A stretch of 54,591 nt of DNA from CAZJHX01 sp964545715. GTDB lineage: Bacteria; Myxococcota_A; UBA9042; GCA-2863065. The DNA lies in the NCBI GenBank assembly GCA_964545715.1, contig CAZJHX010000068.1, forward strand, positions 1-54,591, in the 5' to 3' direction. A program made the position numbers and the translations under genes. Numbering within the stretch: the first letter of the stretch is position 1; each line of letters begins with the position of its first letter. Below, one piece after another: positions 30,620-39,976 of this stretch. The notes beneath the pieces are model-generated. The model worked only from the letters and a program-made list of their open reading frames with translations. It had not been told where the DNA came from and did not search any database.

Positions 30620-31315
30620 ATGCATCGATTCGCCCTCGTCCTTATGGTTCTGCTCGTCGCCACGGCTGCGTCCGCGTCGCCGTGCGGGGACACGATCACC
30701 GCTCAGGGCATGTGCGAGACCAAGACCCGGGTGGTCTGGTGCGAGGACGGCATGGTCAAGCAGCTCGACTGCGCCGGCGGCCAGCTGTGCGCCTGGAACG
30801 AGCTGAGCAACGCCTTTGACTGCCTGGGCAGCTCCTGCACCGCCCTGGTGCCGGGCAAAGAGCACGAAGAAGCGCAGCAGATCCCGACGACGGGTATCTG
30901 CACGGGCGACCACGACGCCATCTTGTGGTGCGAAAACGGCGAGCTGAAAGACTTCCAATGCGCCACCGGCACCCAATGCGAGTGGGTGGAAGACCTGCAA
31001 GCGCATGACTGCGTCGCGAAGTGGGCCGACCCGCCCGAACATTCGGCCGACGAGCCGGGCTCCGACGGCGGCGGAACCGAAGACGATCCGGCAGCCGCGC
31101 ATCAGCCGGAGGAGCCCGCCAACCAGGACTATCGCGGCGGTGTGCCGCCGATCCAAAAGCGGTCCGAGATCGCCCAGCCAGCGGCCGAGACAAACGGCGA
31201 CGCGGACGCCGGCTGTATGATGACCCCCGGGTCAGGCGCGGGTGCCCAGCCGCTCAGCTGGCTGTCGTTGCTGCTGCTACTCGGCTGGTTTGAGCTTCGG
31301 CGGGTCTCGGCGTAG
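30620..31315 (+). CDS. Cys-rich secreted protein with MYXO-CTERM-like anchor
   Basis: A 231-residue protein from ATG 30620. Signal peptide FALVLMVLLVATAASAS. Two similar Cys-rich modules follow (CETKTRVVWCEDGMVKQLDC and CTGDHDAILWCENGELKDFQ), which look like a tandem duplication, then an acidic Pro-rich linker and a C-terminus with DAGCMMTP, a Leu-rich helix (LSLLLLLGWF) and ELRR. Predicted to be anchored on the cell surface. Its 3' end overlaps the convergent lipoprotein gene by 39 bp, exactly over the membrane anchor. Confidence 0.82.
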   Translation: MHRFALVLMVLLVATAASASPCGDTITAQGMCETKTRVVWCEDGMVKQLDCAGGQLCAWNELSNAFDCLGSSCTALVPGKEHEEAQQIPTTGICTGDHDAILWCENGELKDFQCATGTQCEWVEDLQAHDCVAKWADPPEHSADEPGSDGGGTEDDPAAAHQPEEPANQDYRGGVPPIQKRSEIAQPAAETNGDADAGCMMTPGSGAGAQPLSWLSLLLLLGWFELRRVSA

Positions 31316-33898
31316 CACGCTCGAGAGATTGCCCACGGCGGCCATCGAGCCGTCCGGGAACTTCACCACATCGTAGAGGGTCGCGATGCTGCCGGTGTCC
31401 TCGATGGTCATCTTCGGCGGCTCGTACTTAATGACCAGGCCGTCGCGGCCCACCTTGTACATGTTGGCTTTGTCGTAGCCCGTGATGCCGCGGATCGTGA
31501 CGTCGTTGTCCTGCTGGATGACCTTGATCCACTGCATGACGCCCGACATCGGGTCCGTCTCGGTGTGCACGATAGTGCCGTCGGCGCCAACCGCGTAGAT
31601 GTCGTTGGGCGCGGCGCCCCACACGTCAAAGAGCTGGTTGGTGACCGGCTGGGTCGTGTCGCCGTGGACCTCGTCCTCCACTTTGATCTGGCTCCAGTTC
31701 AGCCCATTGAAGTACATGATCGTCGCCTGTTGGCCGACGGCGTACACGTTCTTCTCGTTGATACCCCAGACCGCACGCAGGTTGGCCAGCGTGTTGGAGC
31801 GCAGCACCTCCCACTCGGCGCCGTTCCAGTGCAGCATCACGCCGCTCTGTCCCACCGCGTAGGCGTCGTCAGCAGCGCGGCCCCAGATGTCGTACAGGGT
31901 CAGGTCCGTGGGCGACTCAAAAGCCTGCCAACCCGAGCCCTGGTAGCGGATGATCGTCCCGAGGTTGCCGACAGCCCAGACGTCGTTTTCGCTGGCGCCC
32001 CACACGCCGTGCAGCACAAACGTGACCGGCGACGTGTCCTTGCCCCACACACCGGCCGTCGTGCGCGCGATCGTGCCGCCGCCGCCGACGGCAAAGAACG
32101 GACCGTCCGCGCCAAAGCCGATAATCGATCGCAGCTCGCTGGAGACCAGCTTGCCGATCTTCTCCCAGGTGACGCCGTCGTAGCGCATGAGCAGGCCCTT
32201 GTCGCCGACCGCCATCACGTTGTCGGCGGTCCAGCCCCACACACCGTACAGCGTGCCGTTTTCGCCCGTCGGCTCCTGCGTCCAGGCGCCCGCGCCTTCC
32301 TTGCGTACGATAGTGCCCGAGTTGCCGACCGCGACTGTCGCGACGCCGTCCGTCCACGCGCCGTGCAAGTCAACCGAGACCGGGCTGGACTCGGCCGCCC
32401 ATTTGCCGCCCGAGTGCTTCATGATCGCGCCGTTGTCGCCGACCGCGTACGCCGTGTCGCCCTCGCCCACCGCCATGGCTCGTACGCTGCCCGTTGTCGG
32501 CAGCTGATCGAGGCTCAGTCCACCGCCAAATGACGCGAAGACCTCGCCGTCAGCGCCCGCCGCCGCCACGTAGTCCGCGTTGCCGCCCACGGCGAACAGA
32601 TCGTTGGCCTCGCCACCCGACTGCCGCTTCCAGCTGGTGCCGTCAAAGTGAATGATCGTGCCCTCGTTGCCGACCGCAAACACGTTCTTCTGGCCGGTGC
32701 CCCACACCCCCCACAGCGTCGGAAAGCGCAGGCCGATCGCCGCGCCGCCACACTCGGTCGAGACCACCAGATCGTCGACGTAGACGCCCTCGGTGCCGTT
32801 GGCGAAGCCGTCCTGGGAGTCGAACCAGAACTGCAGTTGAATGGTTGAGCCCGCATATGGCGTGAGGTCCGCGGTGGCTTTCACAAAGCTGTTGCCCGTG
32901 CTGCCGCCCACGTCCTCTTTGCTCCAGACCGCGACCGGCAGCCCGCTCTTGACCGCGCGCAGCTCCAGCTTGTCGTAGAAGCCCGACGACTCCGTATCGA
33001 TGAACACCTGGAACGTCACGGTGGCTTTGCCCGCGTTCGGGATCTTGATATTGCCGCTGGTCGCGGTGGCGCCGACGACCATGTTCTCTGCGGCGTAGTC
33101 CTGCGTCTCCGGGTTGCCGAAGTACAGCGAGTACTCGCCGCTGGTCGCGCGCGGCAGGCCGGTGCCGGGAGCCTTCAACGCCGCCGCCTGCCAGATCACG
33201 CCCGCTTTGCCGGGGCTGATGTCCTCGATGGTCCAGCCGCCGTTGGTGCCGCTGTCCCAGTTGCTGGAGAAAGCGTCCGCGCCGCAGCAGCCCGCTTTGC
33301 CCGACCCGTTGTACACGCACTTGCCGTCCGCGCCGCAGGTGTCGATGGTGCACGGATCCGAGTCATCGCACGCGGCGTCGTTGGTGCACGCGCTGCCGAT
33401 GTCCCAGCCGGTCTCGTCCCGGTGCAGGATGGCCCCATGCGCGCCGACCGCCCAGGCGTTGTTGAACGACGTGCCCCACACGCCGTTCAGCGTGTCCAGC
33501 TCGGTGTTCTGGTGAACGAGCTCCCACTCGGTGCCGGTGTACTGGATGATGGTGCTCTTGTTGCCGACGGCCACGATCTGCGACGGGTCCGGGCCCCAGA
33601 CGCCGCGCAGTACGAACTCCTCGCCCAGGTCCAGATAGTCCGCAGTCCACGGATTCGGCGGTGGCGGCGGATCTCCTGTGTCGTCGGTCACGTCCGCGTC
33701 AGTGCCGGTGTCGTCGGTATCCCCTGTGTCGTCGGTATCGCCTGTGTCGTCGGTGCCGGTGTCGTCGGTCGTCTCTGCCCCGGTATCCGCGTCGTCGCCA
33801 CCCGTCGTGGCCTGTGCCACGTCGGCGTCATCGCCCTCACTATCGCCGCAGCCACCGAGCACCAGGCCCAAGACCGCCGCTGCCGCCAGAACTCGCAT
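31277..33898 (-). CDS. Propeller lipoprotein with VWAVG-type repeats (operon gene 4)
   Basis: An 873-residue lipoprotein. ATG 33898 lies 5 nt after GGAGG and overlaps the upstream stop (TGATG). Signal VLAAAAVLGLVLGGC, then a ~60-residue Asp/Thr/Gly linker. Recurring blades read GVWG-x(5)-VWAVG-x2-GTIIH-x-DG-x2-W about fifteen times over two blocks. Between them sit a Cys-rich patch (CTNDAACDDSDPCTIDTCG) and an inserted jelly-roll-like domain (SNWDSGTNGGWTIEDISPG ... FQVFIDTESSGFYDKLEL ... YVDDLVV), typical of carbohydrate-binding or MAM-like modules. A surface beta-propeller is likely; ligand unknown. Confidence 0.82.
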   Translation of the reverse strand: MRVLAAAAVLGLVLGGCGDSEGDDADVAQATTGGDDADTGAETTDDTGTDDTGDTDDTGDTDDTGTDADVTDDTGDPPPPPNPWTADYLDLGEEFVLRGVWGPDPSQIVAVGNKSTIIQYTGTEWELVHQNTELDTLNGVWGTSFNNAWAVGAHGAILHRDETGWDIGSACTNDAACDDSDPCTIDTCGADGKCVYNGSGKAGCCGADAFSSNWDSGTNGGWTIEDISPGKAGVIWQAAALKAPGTGLPRATSGEYSLYFGNPETQDYAAENMVVGATATSGNIKIPNAGKATVTFQVFIDTESSGFYDKLELRAVKSGLPVAVWSKEDVGGSTGNSFVKATADLTPYAGSTIQLQFWFDSQDGFANGTEGVYVDDLVVSTECGGAAIGLRFPTLWGVWGTGQKNVFAVGNEGTIIHFDGTSWKRQSGGEANDLFAVGGNADYVAAAGADGEVFASFGGGLSLDQLPTTGSVRAMAVGEGDTAYAVGDNGAIMKHSGGKWAAESSPVSVDLHGAWTDGVATVAVGNSGTIVRKEGAGAWTQEPTGENGTLYGVWGWTADNVMAVGDKGLLMRYDGVTWEKIGKLVSSELRSIIGFGADGPFFAVGGGGTIARTTAGVWGKDTSPVTFVLHGVWGASENDVWAVGNLGTIIRYQGSGWQAFESPTDLTLYDIWGRAADDAYAVGQSGVMLHWNGAEWEVLRSNTLANLRAVWGINEKNVYAVGQQATIMYFNGLNWSQIKVEDEVHGDTTQPVTNQLFDVWGAAPNDIYAVGADGTIVHTETDPMSGVMQWIKVIQQDNDVTIRGITGYDKANMYKVGRDGLVIKYEPPKMTIEDTGSIATLYDVVKFPDGSMAAVGNLSSVLRRDPPKLKPAE
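33708..33770 (-). repeat. 18-bp repeats encoding the Asp/Thr/Gly linker
   Basis: Units GTGTCGTCGGTATCCCCT (33708-33725) and a near-copy (33726-33743) are followed by shortened 15- and 12-bp copies. They encode TDDTGD-type linker residues after the lipoprotein Cys. Linker length probably varies by slippage. Confidence 0.7.
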
Positions 33899-35814
33899 CA
33901 ACGCCTCCGCAAGAGCGTTCCCTTACGCCCCACCACCCACACCGGACCGCTGGCCGCGCCGTCGATCGCCTCCAGCACGTTGACCGTGCCGCTCTCTTCG
34001 TTGGACCACACGCCGTCGTCGCCGCGACGCAGCACCAGCCCGGTCCACCCGACCGCCAGCAACGCGCCCCCACCGCTCCACACGCCGTACAAGAACTTGC
34101 CCGGCGCCTCGTTCTCTTTGCTCCAGTCGCCGTCGCCACGGCGCAGGATCACGCCGTTATCGCCGACCACCCACACGTCGCCGTCACGCTCGGTGACCGC
34201 CTGCAGGTTGTTGGAGGTCGGCGCCAGCTCGTCGGTCCAATCGCCGGCCGCGTCACGCGCCACGATGATCCCGTTGTCGCCCACAGCCCAGCCCGAGCCG
34301 TCGTCAGTGACCGTCACTGCGCGCAGTCGCGCCACTGTGCCCGTCGACTCCGGCGTAAACGCCCCGTCGGTGATGCTCAACGCCGCGCCGGCCTCGCCGA
34401 CCGCGATCGCCAGGCCCGCGCTGTTGCCGTCCAGCCCATACAGCGGCTTGGTCGTGTTGCTGGTCAGCGTGGTCGCGCGCCCCAGCGCCGACAGCTCGAC
34501 CGCCGCGCCGCCCGCGCCCACCGCGATGACCGCGTCACCGACCGCGTGCACCGCTGACAGGTCCGCCGTAGTGCCCGACTCCACGCCGGTCCACCCGCGC
34601 TGCGCCCCAAGCCAGCGCATGAGGAGCCCGCCCTCGCCGCACGCCACAAACTTGTCATCGACCACGGTGATGTCCGCGACCGTAACGCTGGGTCCGCTCT
34701 CGGTGTCCGTCCAGGTCTCTTCTTCGCTGTCGTAGCCCAGAATGGCGCCGCCCACACCCACCGCAAACGTGGTCTGCAGCTCGCCGTTGGTCGCGCCCCA
34801 GACGCCGCGGAAGGGCGCCGTCGTGTACAGCGGGCCGTCCGTCGGCACAACGGTCCACTTCGAGCCGTTGTAGTGAATGACTACGCCGCCGTTGCCCACG
34901 CACGTGACGTCCTCGGTCGAGGTGCCCCACACGCCGAACAGGTCCTCTTCTTTGATGTCGTTGGAGGTCTGCGGCGACCACTGGCTGGCCCCCGTCGAGA
35001 CGTAGATCGCGCCTCCCGTGCCCACAGCCACCACAAACTGGCCGCTGGTGCCCCAGATGTCCGTGATGGTCGTCGAGTTGGCCGCCACCCCGTTGCTGAC
35101 CCACGTGCCGCCCGTGAACTTGTGAATCTGCCCGCCGGTGCCGCCTGCCAGCGGCGCGCCACCCGGCGGCACAAAGACCGTCCGCAGGTCCTCGCCCGTG
35201 TTGCTCGTCTCGGTTTTGAACTCGGTGCCCGTGAACCGCAGGATGGTCCCCGCGTCGCCCACGATGTGCACCTTGTCGGCCGCCGCCGCGTACACGCCGT
35301 GCAGATCGACGTCCACGCCGGACGTCAGCACGTTCCAGCCCGCGTTGTCCTTGCGCAGCACGGTGCCGCCCTTGCCGACGACAAAGACGTCGCCGCCCGG
35401 GATGCCGCCCACACCGTGCAGATCCGCGTCCGTCAGGTGCGGCAGCGGCGTCCAGGTCGACCCGTTGAACCACAGCAGCGCGCCGTGATCGCCCGCCGCG
35501 TAAAACGTGCCGTCACCCGGACCCCAGATGTCGTTGATCGTCTCGGTGGTCCCAAGCTCCACCACGTCCCAGGAGGCCTCGTCGCCGGTGTCGGTGGTGT
35601 CGACGGAGCCCGTATCGCCCTCGTCAGGCGGCGGACCGGGATCGGCCGTGTCGCCTGTCGTCTCACCGCCTTCGTCCGGCGTCACGTCCGCGTCGCCGTC
35701 GCCGGTGTCCGCGTCCTCGATCACCCCGGTGTCGGACGTCCCCGTCCCGCCGGTCGTGCCGTCGTCGTCACCGCAGCCCAGCGCCAGCATAGTTGCCAGC
35801 GCCAAGATGGCCAT
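33898..35814 (-). CDS. Propeller lipoprotein with VWAVG-type repeats (operon gene 3)
   Basis: A 638-residue lipoprotein from ATG 35814, 4 nt after the stop of the preceding gene. The signal AILALATMLALGC has a good lipobox but no basic n-region, which is unusual; a start at 35904 (MKTST) inside the upstream gene would add one. After a 65-residue acidic linker, blades of the same family as the neighbours recur about a dozen times (INDIWGPGDGTFYAAGDHGA, VWGTSTEDVTCVGNGGVVIH, GWAVGDNGIIVARD, VWVVGDNGVILRR). There is no Cys-rich or jelly-roll insertion. Its stop overlaps the next start by one base. Confidence 0.8.
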   Translation of the reverse strand: MAILALATMLALGCGDDDGTTGGTGTSDTGVIEDADTGDGDADVTPDEGGETTGDTADPGPPPDEGDTGSVDTTDTGDEASWDVVELGTTETINDIWGPGDGTFYAAGDHGALLWFNGSTWTPLPHLTDADLHGVGGIPGGDVFVVGKGGTVLRKDNAGWNVLTSGVDVDLHGVYAAAADKVHIVGDAGTILRFTGTEFKTETSNTGEDLRTVFVPPGGAPLAGGTGGQIHKFTGGTWVSNGVAANSTTITDIWGTSGQFVVAVGTGGAIYVSTGASQWSPQTSNDIKEEDLFGVWGTSTEDVTCVGNGGVVIHYNGSKWTVVPTDGPLYTTAPFRGVWGATNGELQTTFAVGVGGAILGYDSEEETWTDTESGPSVTVADITVVDDKFVACGEGGLLMRWLGAQRGWTGVESGTTADLSAVHAVGDAVIAVGAGGAAVELSALGRATTLTSNTTKPLYGLDGNSAGLAIAVGEAGAALSITDGAFTPESTGTVARLRAVTVTDDGSGWAVGDNGIIVARDAAGDWTDELAPTSNNLQAVTERDGDVWVVGDNGVILRRGDGDWSKENEAPGKFLYGVWSGGGALLAVGWTGLVLRRGDDGVWSNEESGTVNVLEAIDGAASGPVWVVGRKGTLLRRR

Positions 35815-35818
35815 GAAG

Positions 35819-38800
35819 CTACTTGGTGAAGAAGGTTGTATCAATCGCCCAGGACTTGGGGTTGAAGTCATAATTGTCGTAGTTGTCGATGTCGAAGTCT
35901 TCATTATAGCCACGCATGATCCGCAGTCCGTAGCCGCCGGCCGGGATGCCTGGGGTGCCCTCGATATTGGCGAAGTCCGGTAGGTCGAAGTCAAAGACAT
36001 CGCCGTCCGTTGTGATGTTCCAAACGGCCACGTCGCCGAACGGCGTCGGGATGAACACCTCGATAATGTTGTATTTGGCAGGAACGCCGGGCTTCACGTC
36101 AAAGTCGACGTGATAATCCTGCATCTGACCGCCGTCCGCCGGGTTCTGGTCCTGCGGCACCTGCAGCAGCGGCCCCATGAGGACCTCGCTGGTGCCCAGC
36201 GCCACGCCCTTGCCGGTGGTCGGGTTGCCCCAAAGCGCCTGCAGCGCCGCGTAGCTGACCTTTGCCGGGATCGTCTGGTCCGCCCACTCGATGCCGTCGT
36301 AGTGCAGCAGCACCGTGCCGTCGCCCACCGCGTAGACGTCGTTTGGACCGGCGGCCCACACAGCCCGCAGCGTGCGGTTGGTCGGGCTGGGCATCGTCGC
36401 CCAGGCCTCGCCGTCCCACTTCAGCAGCGCGCCCTCGGTGCCGACCGCATACGCCTCCGTGGCGCTGACCGCGTGCACGCTGAGCAGGTGCTTGTTTACG
36501 CCGCTGCTCTGCACGACCCACTTCTCACCGTCGAAGTGCCGCACCGTGCCGTACCGGCCCACGATCCAGACCGCGTCGGTACCGGCGCCGTGAACGTCCA
36601 TGAACTCGCCTGCGGCCAGGCTCTGCTTGGTCCACGCCGCGCCGTCCCAGTGCCAGGCGCCCTGGTAGCCGTCCGCCACCACGTGAATGTCGTCGGCCGC
36701 GGCGCCCCAGATGCCGCGCAGGTTGGCGGTGGTGCCCGCGATCGTCGTCGGCTCCCAGGTCACGCCGTCAAAGCGCGCCGCCGCACCCTTGGCGCCGACC
36801 GCCCACACGTCGACCTCGTTAGCGCCCCAGACCCCGTACAGCGTCTCCTCGGTCGGGGACGCCTGCAGGCCCCAGCCCAGCCCACCGAAGTGGAGGATGG
36901 CGCCGCCGTCACCGACTGCCCAGATGTTGTTGTCCGTGAAGCCGTGCGCCGCGTTGACCGTGTGGGTGACGCCGCTCTCCACGGCCTCCCATTGGCCCGC
37001 GTCCAGTGAGTACACGCTGTCGGTCTCGATGTCCTTCAGGTTGCGAAGCACCGTCAGGCTGGTCGGCTCCTGGGAGTCCGTCGGACTGGTGTACGTTATG
37101 GCGCCCGCCAGAATCTGGAACGTGGCGTCGTACACGTCGCCGGTCCATGCCGCGGGCTGGCGCTCGAGCACGTGCGTGACGTTGTCGTTGTTGAACATGT
37201 ACGCCGCCGTCACGAAGTTGCGGTGGAAGAACATGCCGTCCGAGCCGAAGTCCCAGTAGACCTGCGCCACGCTGACGTTGGGGCCGATCACCGGGTCGTA
37301 CGGCGGGTCATCCAGCCGAATTGTGATGGTGCGCGTCAGCGGGTGATTCAGCGCGATGTCGCCCACGTCGTTGGGTCCCGCAGCCACAAACACGTGCCGC
37401 TTTACACCGAAGGCATAGGCCGTGAAGTTGGTCTCGTTGTCCGGGTTGCCCCACTGGCGGATGCCGCCAAGGCACACGACCGCGACCTCACCCAGGCGCG
37501 ACGGGATGGTGAACGCGCCGTCGACCACAATGTACGGGTCCTGGCTCTGCGGCAGCTGCGCGCCCATGGTGAAGTAGCAGCGCGCCTCCTTGGTTCCCGG
37601 TGACGGGATGCACTGCGGTGCGTCCACGCCCGACACGTTGAGGCAGGAGTAGCCGATGTCGCAGTCGGCGTCGGCGGTGCACGCCCGTGTGCAATAAGAG
37701 CCTGTATCGCCGATGCCGGTGCAGCTCGGCGCGGCAGGACCACAATCGGCGGCGGTGCTGCACTTCCAGCACTGCTGCTGCGGGCCGGCAAACTTGGTCG
37801 AGCAGCTGCCCGGCGGTGTGATGACGTACTTGCCCAGGCCGCTGACCGTACCGGAGATCGTGGCGCCCGGCGGGGGCGGACCCATGGAGGGCGGCGGGGT
37901 CGGGATCAGGTAGATCGTGATGTTGGTCGCGTTGAACGCGATGACCGAGTTGGACGCGTAGCCGTCCTTGGAGGCGCTGACCATCTGCTCGCCCAGCACG
38001 TCGGGACCGCTGAACGTGACCTGGCCCTCGCCGTTGGTGAAGCCCTGGTATGGGGTGTCCGGATCCACCTTCAAAATGACGAACGCATCGGGGATCGGCG
38101 AGCCGTCGCCGCCGTCCAGCACCGTGATGTTGACCGAGCCCTCGACCGACGGGCCCCAGGTGCCGCCGTACAGCGCGACGGGATCGAAGTACGTAAAGCT
38201 CTCGGCCAGCTTGGCCTCGGCGTCACCGCTCTGCACCGCGACATCGACCACCCCGACCTCGCCCGGAGGGGTCTTGGCGGTGATCAGCGTGGAGTTCACG
38301 ACCTTGACGTGAGTGCTCTGCACGCCGCCGAAGGTGACCGTGGCCGGCGAGGTAAAGCCCGCGCCCAGCAGACGCACGAAGGTGCCGCCCGCCTTGGAGC
38401 CCTTGGCCGGGTCGACCACGAACAGCTCGGTGGTGCCCGACTCGTAGAAGAAGCCGTCCTCCAGAACGCCGCTCTCCTGACCCTGCTTCACCGTGACGTT
38501 GGCGCCGCCCGGGCTGCCCGGCGGGGTGATGCACTCGATGGTCTTGGCGTTGATCACCTCGACGTTAGAGCACGGCAGCGCGCCGATGCGGACGTCCGCG
38601 CCGCTCTTGAAGCCCACGCCGAAGATGGTGACCTCGGTGCCGCCGTCCACGGTGCCCGACAGCGGGTTGACCGTGTTGACCGACAGGATCTCCTCGTAGG
38701 TGTAGGCCTTGGCCAGCGTGCCCTCGCCCTCGCTGGTGGTGACCGTGACGTCGGCCTTGCCTTTGGCGCCCGCCGGCGTCTCCACCGTGACGGTCAACAG

Positions 38801-39973
38801 GCTGGCACTCAGCGAGACGATCGACGCCTCCGCGCCGCCGATCGTGACCACGGTGTCGGTCTTGTCGGTCAGCCCGTACGCCGTGACGTTGACCAGGTCC
38901 CCGCCCTCGGTGGAGCCCTTGGCCGGCTGGACCGCGATGACCGCGACGCCCGCCACAGGCTCAGCGCCCATGTAGAAGAAGCCCTCCGCCAGGCCGCCGT
39001 AACCGTACTGGGTCTCGACCGTGACGCTGACGCCGCCCTCGGCGAAGCCCGCCGGGGTGACCGCCACGAGGTGGGACGTGTCGACAAAGCTCACCTTGGT
39101 CGCCTCGGCCTCGCCGAAGCGGACAGTGCTCTCGGGCTCGAAGCCGCGCCCCGTCAACGTGACCTCGGTGCCGCCCGCCAGGGGACCGGCGGCCGGGGAC
39201 ACGGTGTCGACGGCAGGCGTCTCGTAATACAGGAAGCCGTCTTTCTGCAGGGTCAGGCCCTGATCGTTGCTGATGTGGATGTCGACCGTGCCGGGCGTCT
39301 GGCCCTGCGGCGTGGTCACATGCAGCGTCAGGTCGTCGACGACCTGCACGTCGATGGCCTTGCGGTCGCCGAAGAGCACGGTGGTGTTGCCCTGGCTGAA
39401 GCCGCTGCCCGAGATCGTCACGGGCTCGCCGCCGGCCACGTTGCCCGCCGGGGGCTCGGCGCCGAGAATCAGGATGTCGGACTGATAGCGGAAGGCCTTG
39501 TCCAGGCGCGCGCTGGTCTCCTGAACCGGGTTGGCCGCCGTCACGTCGACCAGCCCCGGGTTGCCCGGCGGGGTGGTGCACGTCAGCCGCTTGGGCGTGA
39601 TGACGAAGACGTCGAAGGCCTGCGAGACGCCGAAGAAGACCTGGGTCTCGCCGTCGATGAAGCCGTTGCCCATCAGCGTGATGACGTTGCCGCCCTTGGA
39701 CTGGCCAAAGCCGGGGTCGACCGCCTCCACGCGCAGCTCGGTGTCGTCCGGATCGATGACCTCATCGGGATCGACCTCTTCGGGGGGCGTGACCTCTGGA
39801 TCGTCCGTCGGAGCCGGCTCATCGATCGGCGGCTCGTCTATGCCCGTGCCTTCTGTGGTGGCGTTGTCGTCTCCGGTGACGGTGGGCGTGCCGGTGCTCT
39901 CATCCGATCCACAGCCGCCGATAAACAGGGCGACGGTGAAAACGGCGGCGATAGAGAGGCGTACTACTTTCAT
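35819..39973 (-). CDS. Large lipoprotein: six IPT/TIG domains plus VWAVG propeller (operon gene 2)
   Basis: A 1384-residue lipoprotein. ATG 39973 lies 3 nt after the upstream stop. Signal LSIAAVFTVALFIGGC with an acidic linker. Six IPT/TIG Ig-like domains follow in tandem (each with a GG-x-x-V-T-x-x-G-x-G-F core and a TPPG turn) at about 80-600, then a carboxypeptidase-regulatory-like beta-sandwich (GSPIPDAFVILKVDPDTPYQ), a second one beginning GATISGTVSGLG, a Cys-rich patch (CSTAADCGPAAPSCTGIGDT), and about seven VWAVG blades. The rigid IPT stalk would project the propeller from the outer membrane, an adhesin- or receptor-like layout. Confidence 0.85.
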   Translation of the reverse strand: MKVVRLSIAAVFTVALFIGGCGSDESTGTPTVTGDDNATTEGTGIDEPPIDEPAPTDDPEVTPPEEVDPDEVIDPDDTELRVEAVDPGFGQSKGGNVITLMGNGFIDGETQVFFGVSQAFDVFVITPKRLTCTTPPGNPGLVDVTAANPVQETSARLDKAFRYQSDILILGAEPPAGNVAGGEPVTISGSGFSQGNTTVLFGDRKAIDVQVVDDLTLHVTTPQGQTPGTVDIHISNDQGLTLQKDGFLYYETPAVDTVSPAAGPLAGGTEVTLTGRGFEPESTVRFGEAEATKVSFVDTSHLVAVTPAGFAEGGVSVTVETQYGYGGLAEGFFYMGAEPVAGVAVIAVQPAKGSTEGGDLVNVTAYGLTDKTDTVVTIGGAEASIVSLSASLLTVTVETPAGAKGKADVTVTTSEGEGTLAKAYTYEEILSVNTVNPLSGTVDGGTEVTIFGVGFKSGADVRIGALPCSNVEVINAKTIECITPPGSPGGANVTVKQGQESGVLEDGFFYESGTTELFVVDPAKGSKAGGTFVRLLGAGFTSPATVTFGGVQSTHVKVVNSTLITAKTPPGEVGVVDVAVQSGDAEAKLAESFTYFDPVALYGGTWGPSVEGSVNITVLDGGDGSPIPDAFVILKVDPDTPYQGFTNGEGQVTFSGPDVLGEQMVSASKDGYASNSVIAFNATNITIYLIPTPPPSMGPPPPGATISGTVSGLGKYVITPPGSCSTKFAGPQQQCWKCSTAADCGPAAPSCTGIGDTGSYCTRACTADADCDIGYSCLNVSGVDAPQCIPSPGTKEARCYFTMGAQLPQSQDPYIVVDGAFTIPSRLGEVAVVCLGGIRQWGNPDNETNFTAYAFGVKRHVFVAAGPNDVGDIALNHPLTRTITIRLDDPPYDPVIGPNVSVAQVYWDFGSDGMFFHRNFVTAAYMFNNDNVTHVLERQPAAWTGDVYDATFQILAGAITYTSPTDSQEPTSLTVLRNLKDIETDSVYSLDAGQWEAVESGVTHTVNAAHGFTDNNIWAVGDGGAILHFGGLGWGLQASPTEETLYGVWGANEVDVWAVGAKGAAARFDGVTWEPTTIAGTTANLRGIWGAAADDIHVVADGYQGAWHWDGAAWTKQSLAAGEFMDVHGAGTDAVWIVGRYGTVRHFDGEKWVVQSSGVNKHLLSVHAVSATEAYAVGTEGALLKWDGEAWATMPSPTNRTLRAVWAAGPNDVYAVGDGTVLLHYDGIEWADQTIPAKVSYAALQALWGNPTTGKGVALGTSEVLMGPLLQVPQDQNPADGGQMQDYHVDFDVKPGVPAKYNIIEVFIPTPFGDVAVWNITTDGDVFDFDLPDFANIEGTPGIPAGGYGLRIMRGYNEDFDIDNYDNYDFNPKSWAIDTTFFTK

Positions 39974-39976
39974 GCG

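Noticed and set aside
33422..34735. Plus-strand frames opposite the propeller lipoproteins
   Set aside because: Low-complexity Pro/Ser/Arg products. The minus strand has lipoboxes, repeated blades and tight operon junctions.
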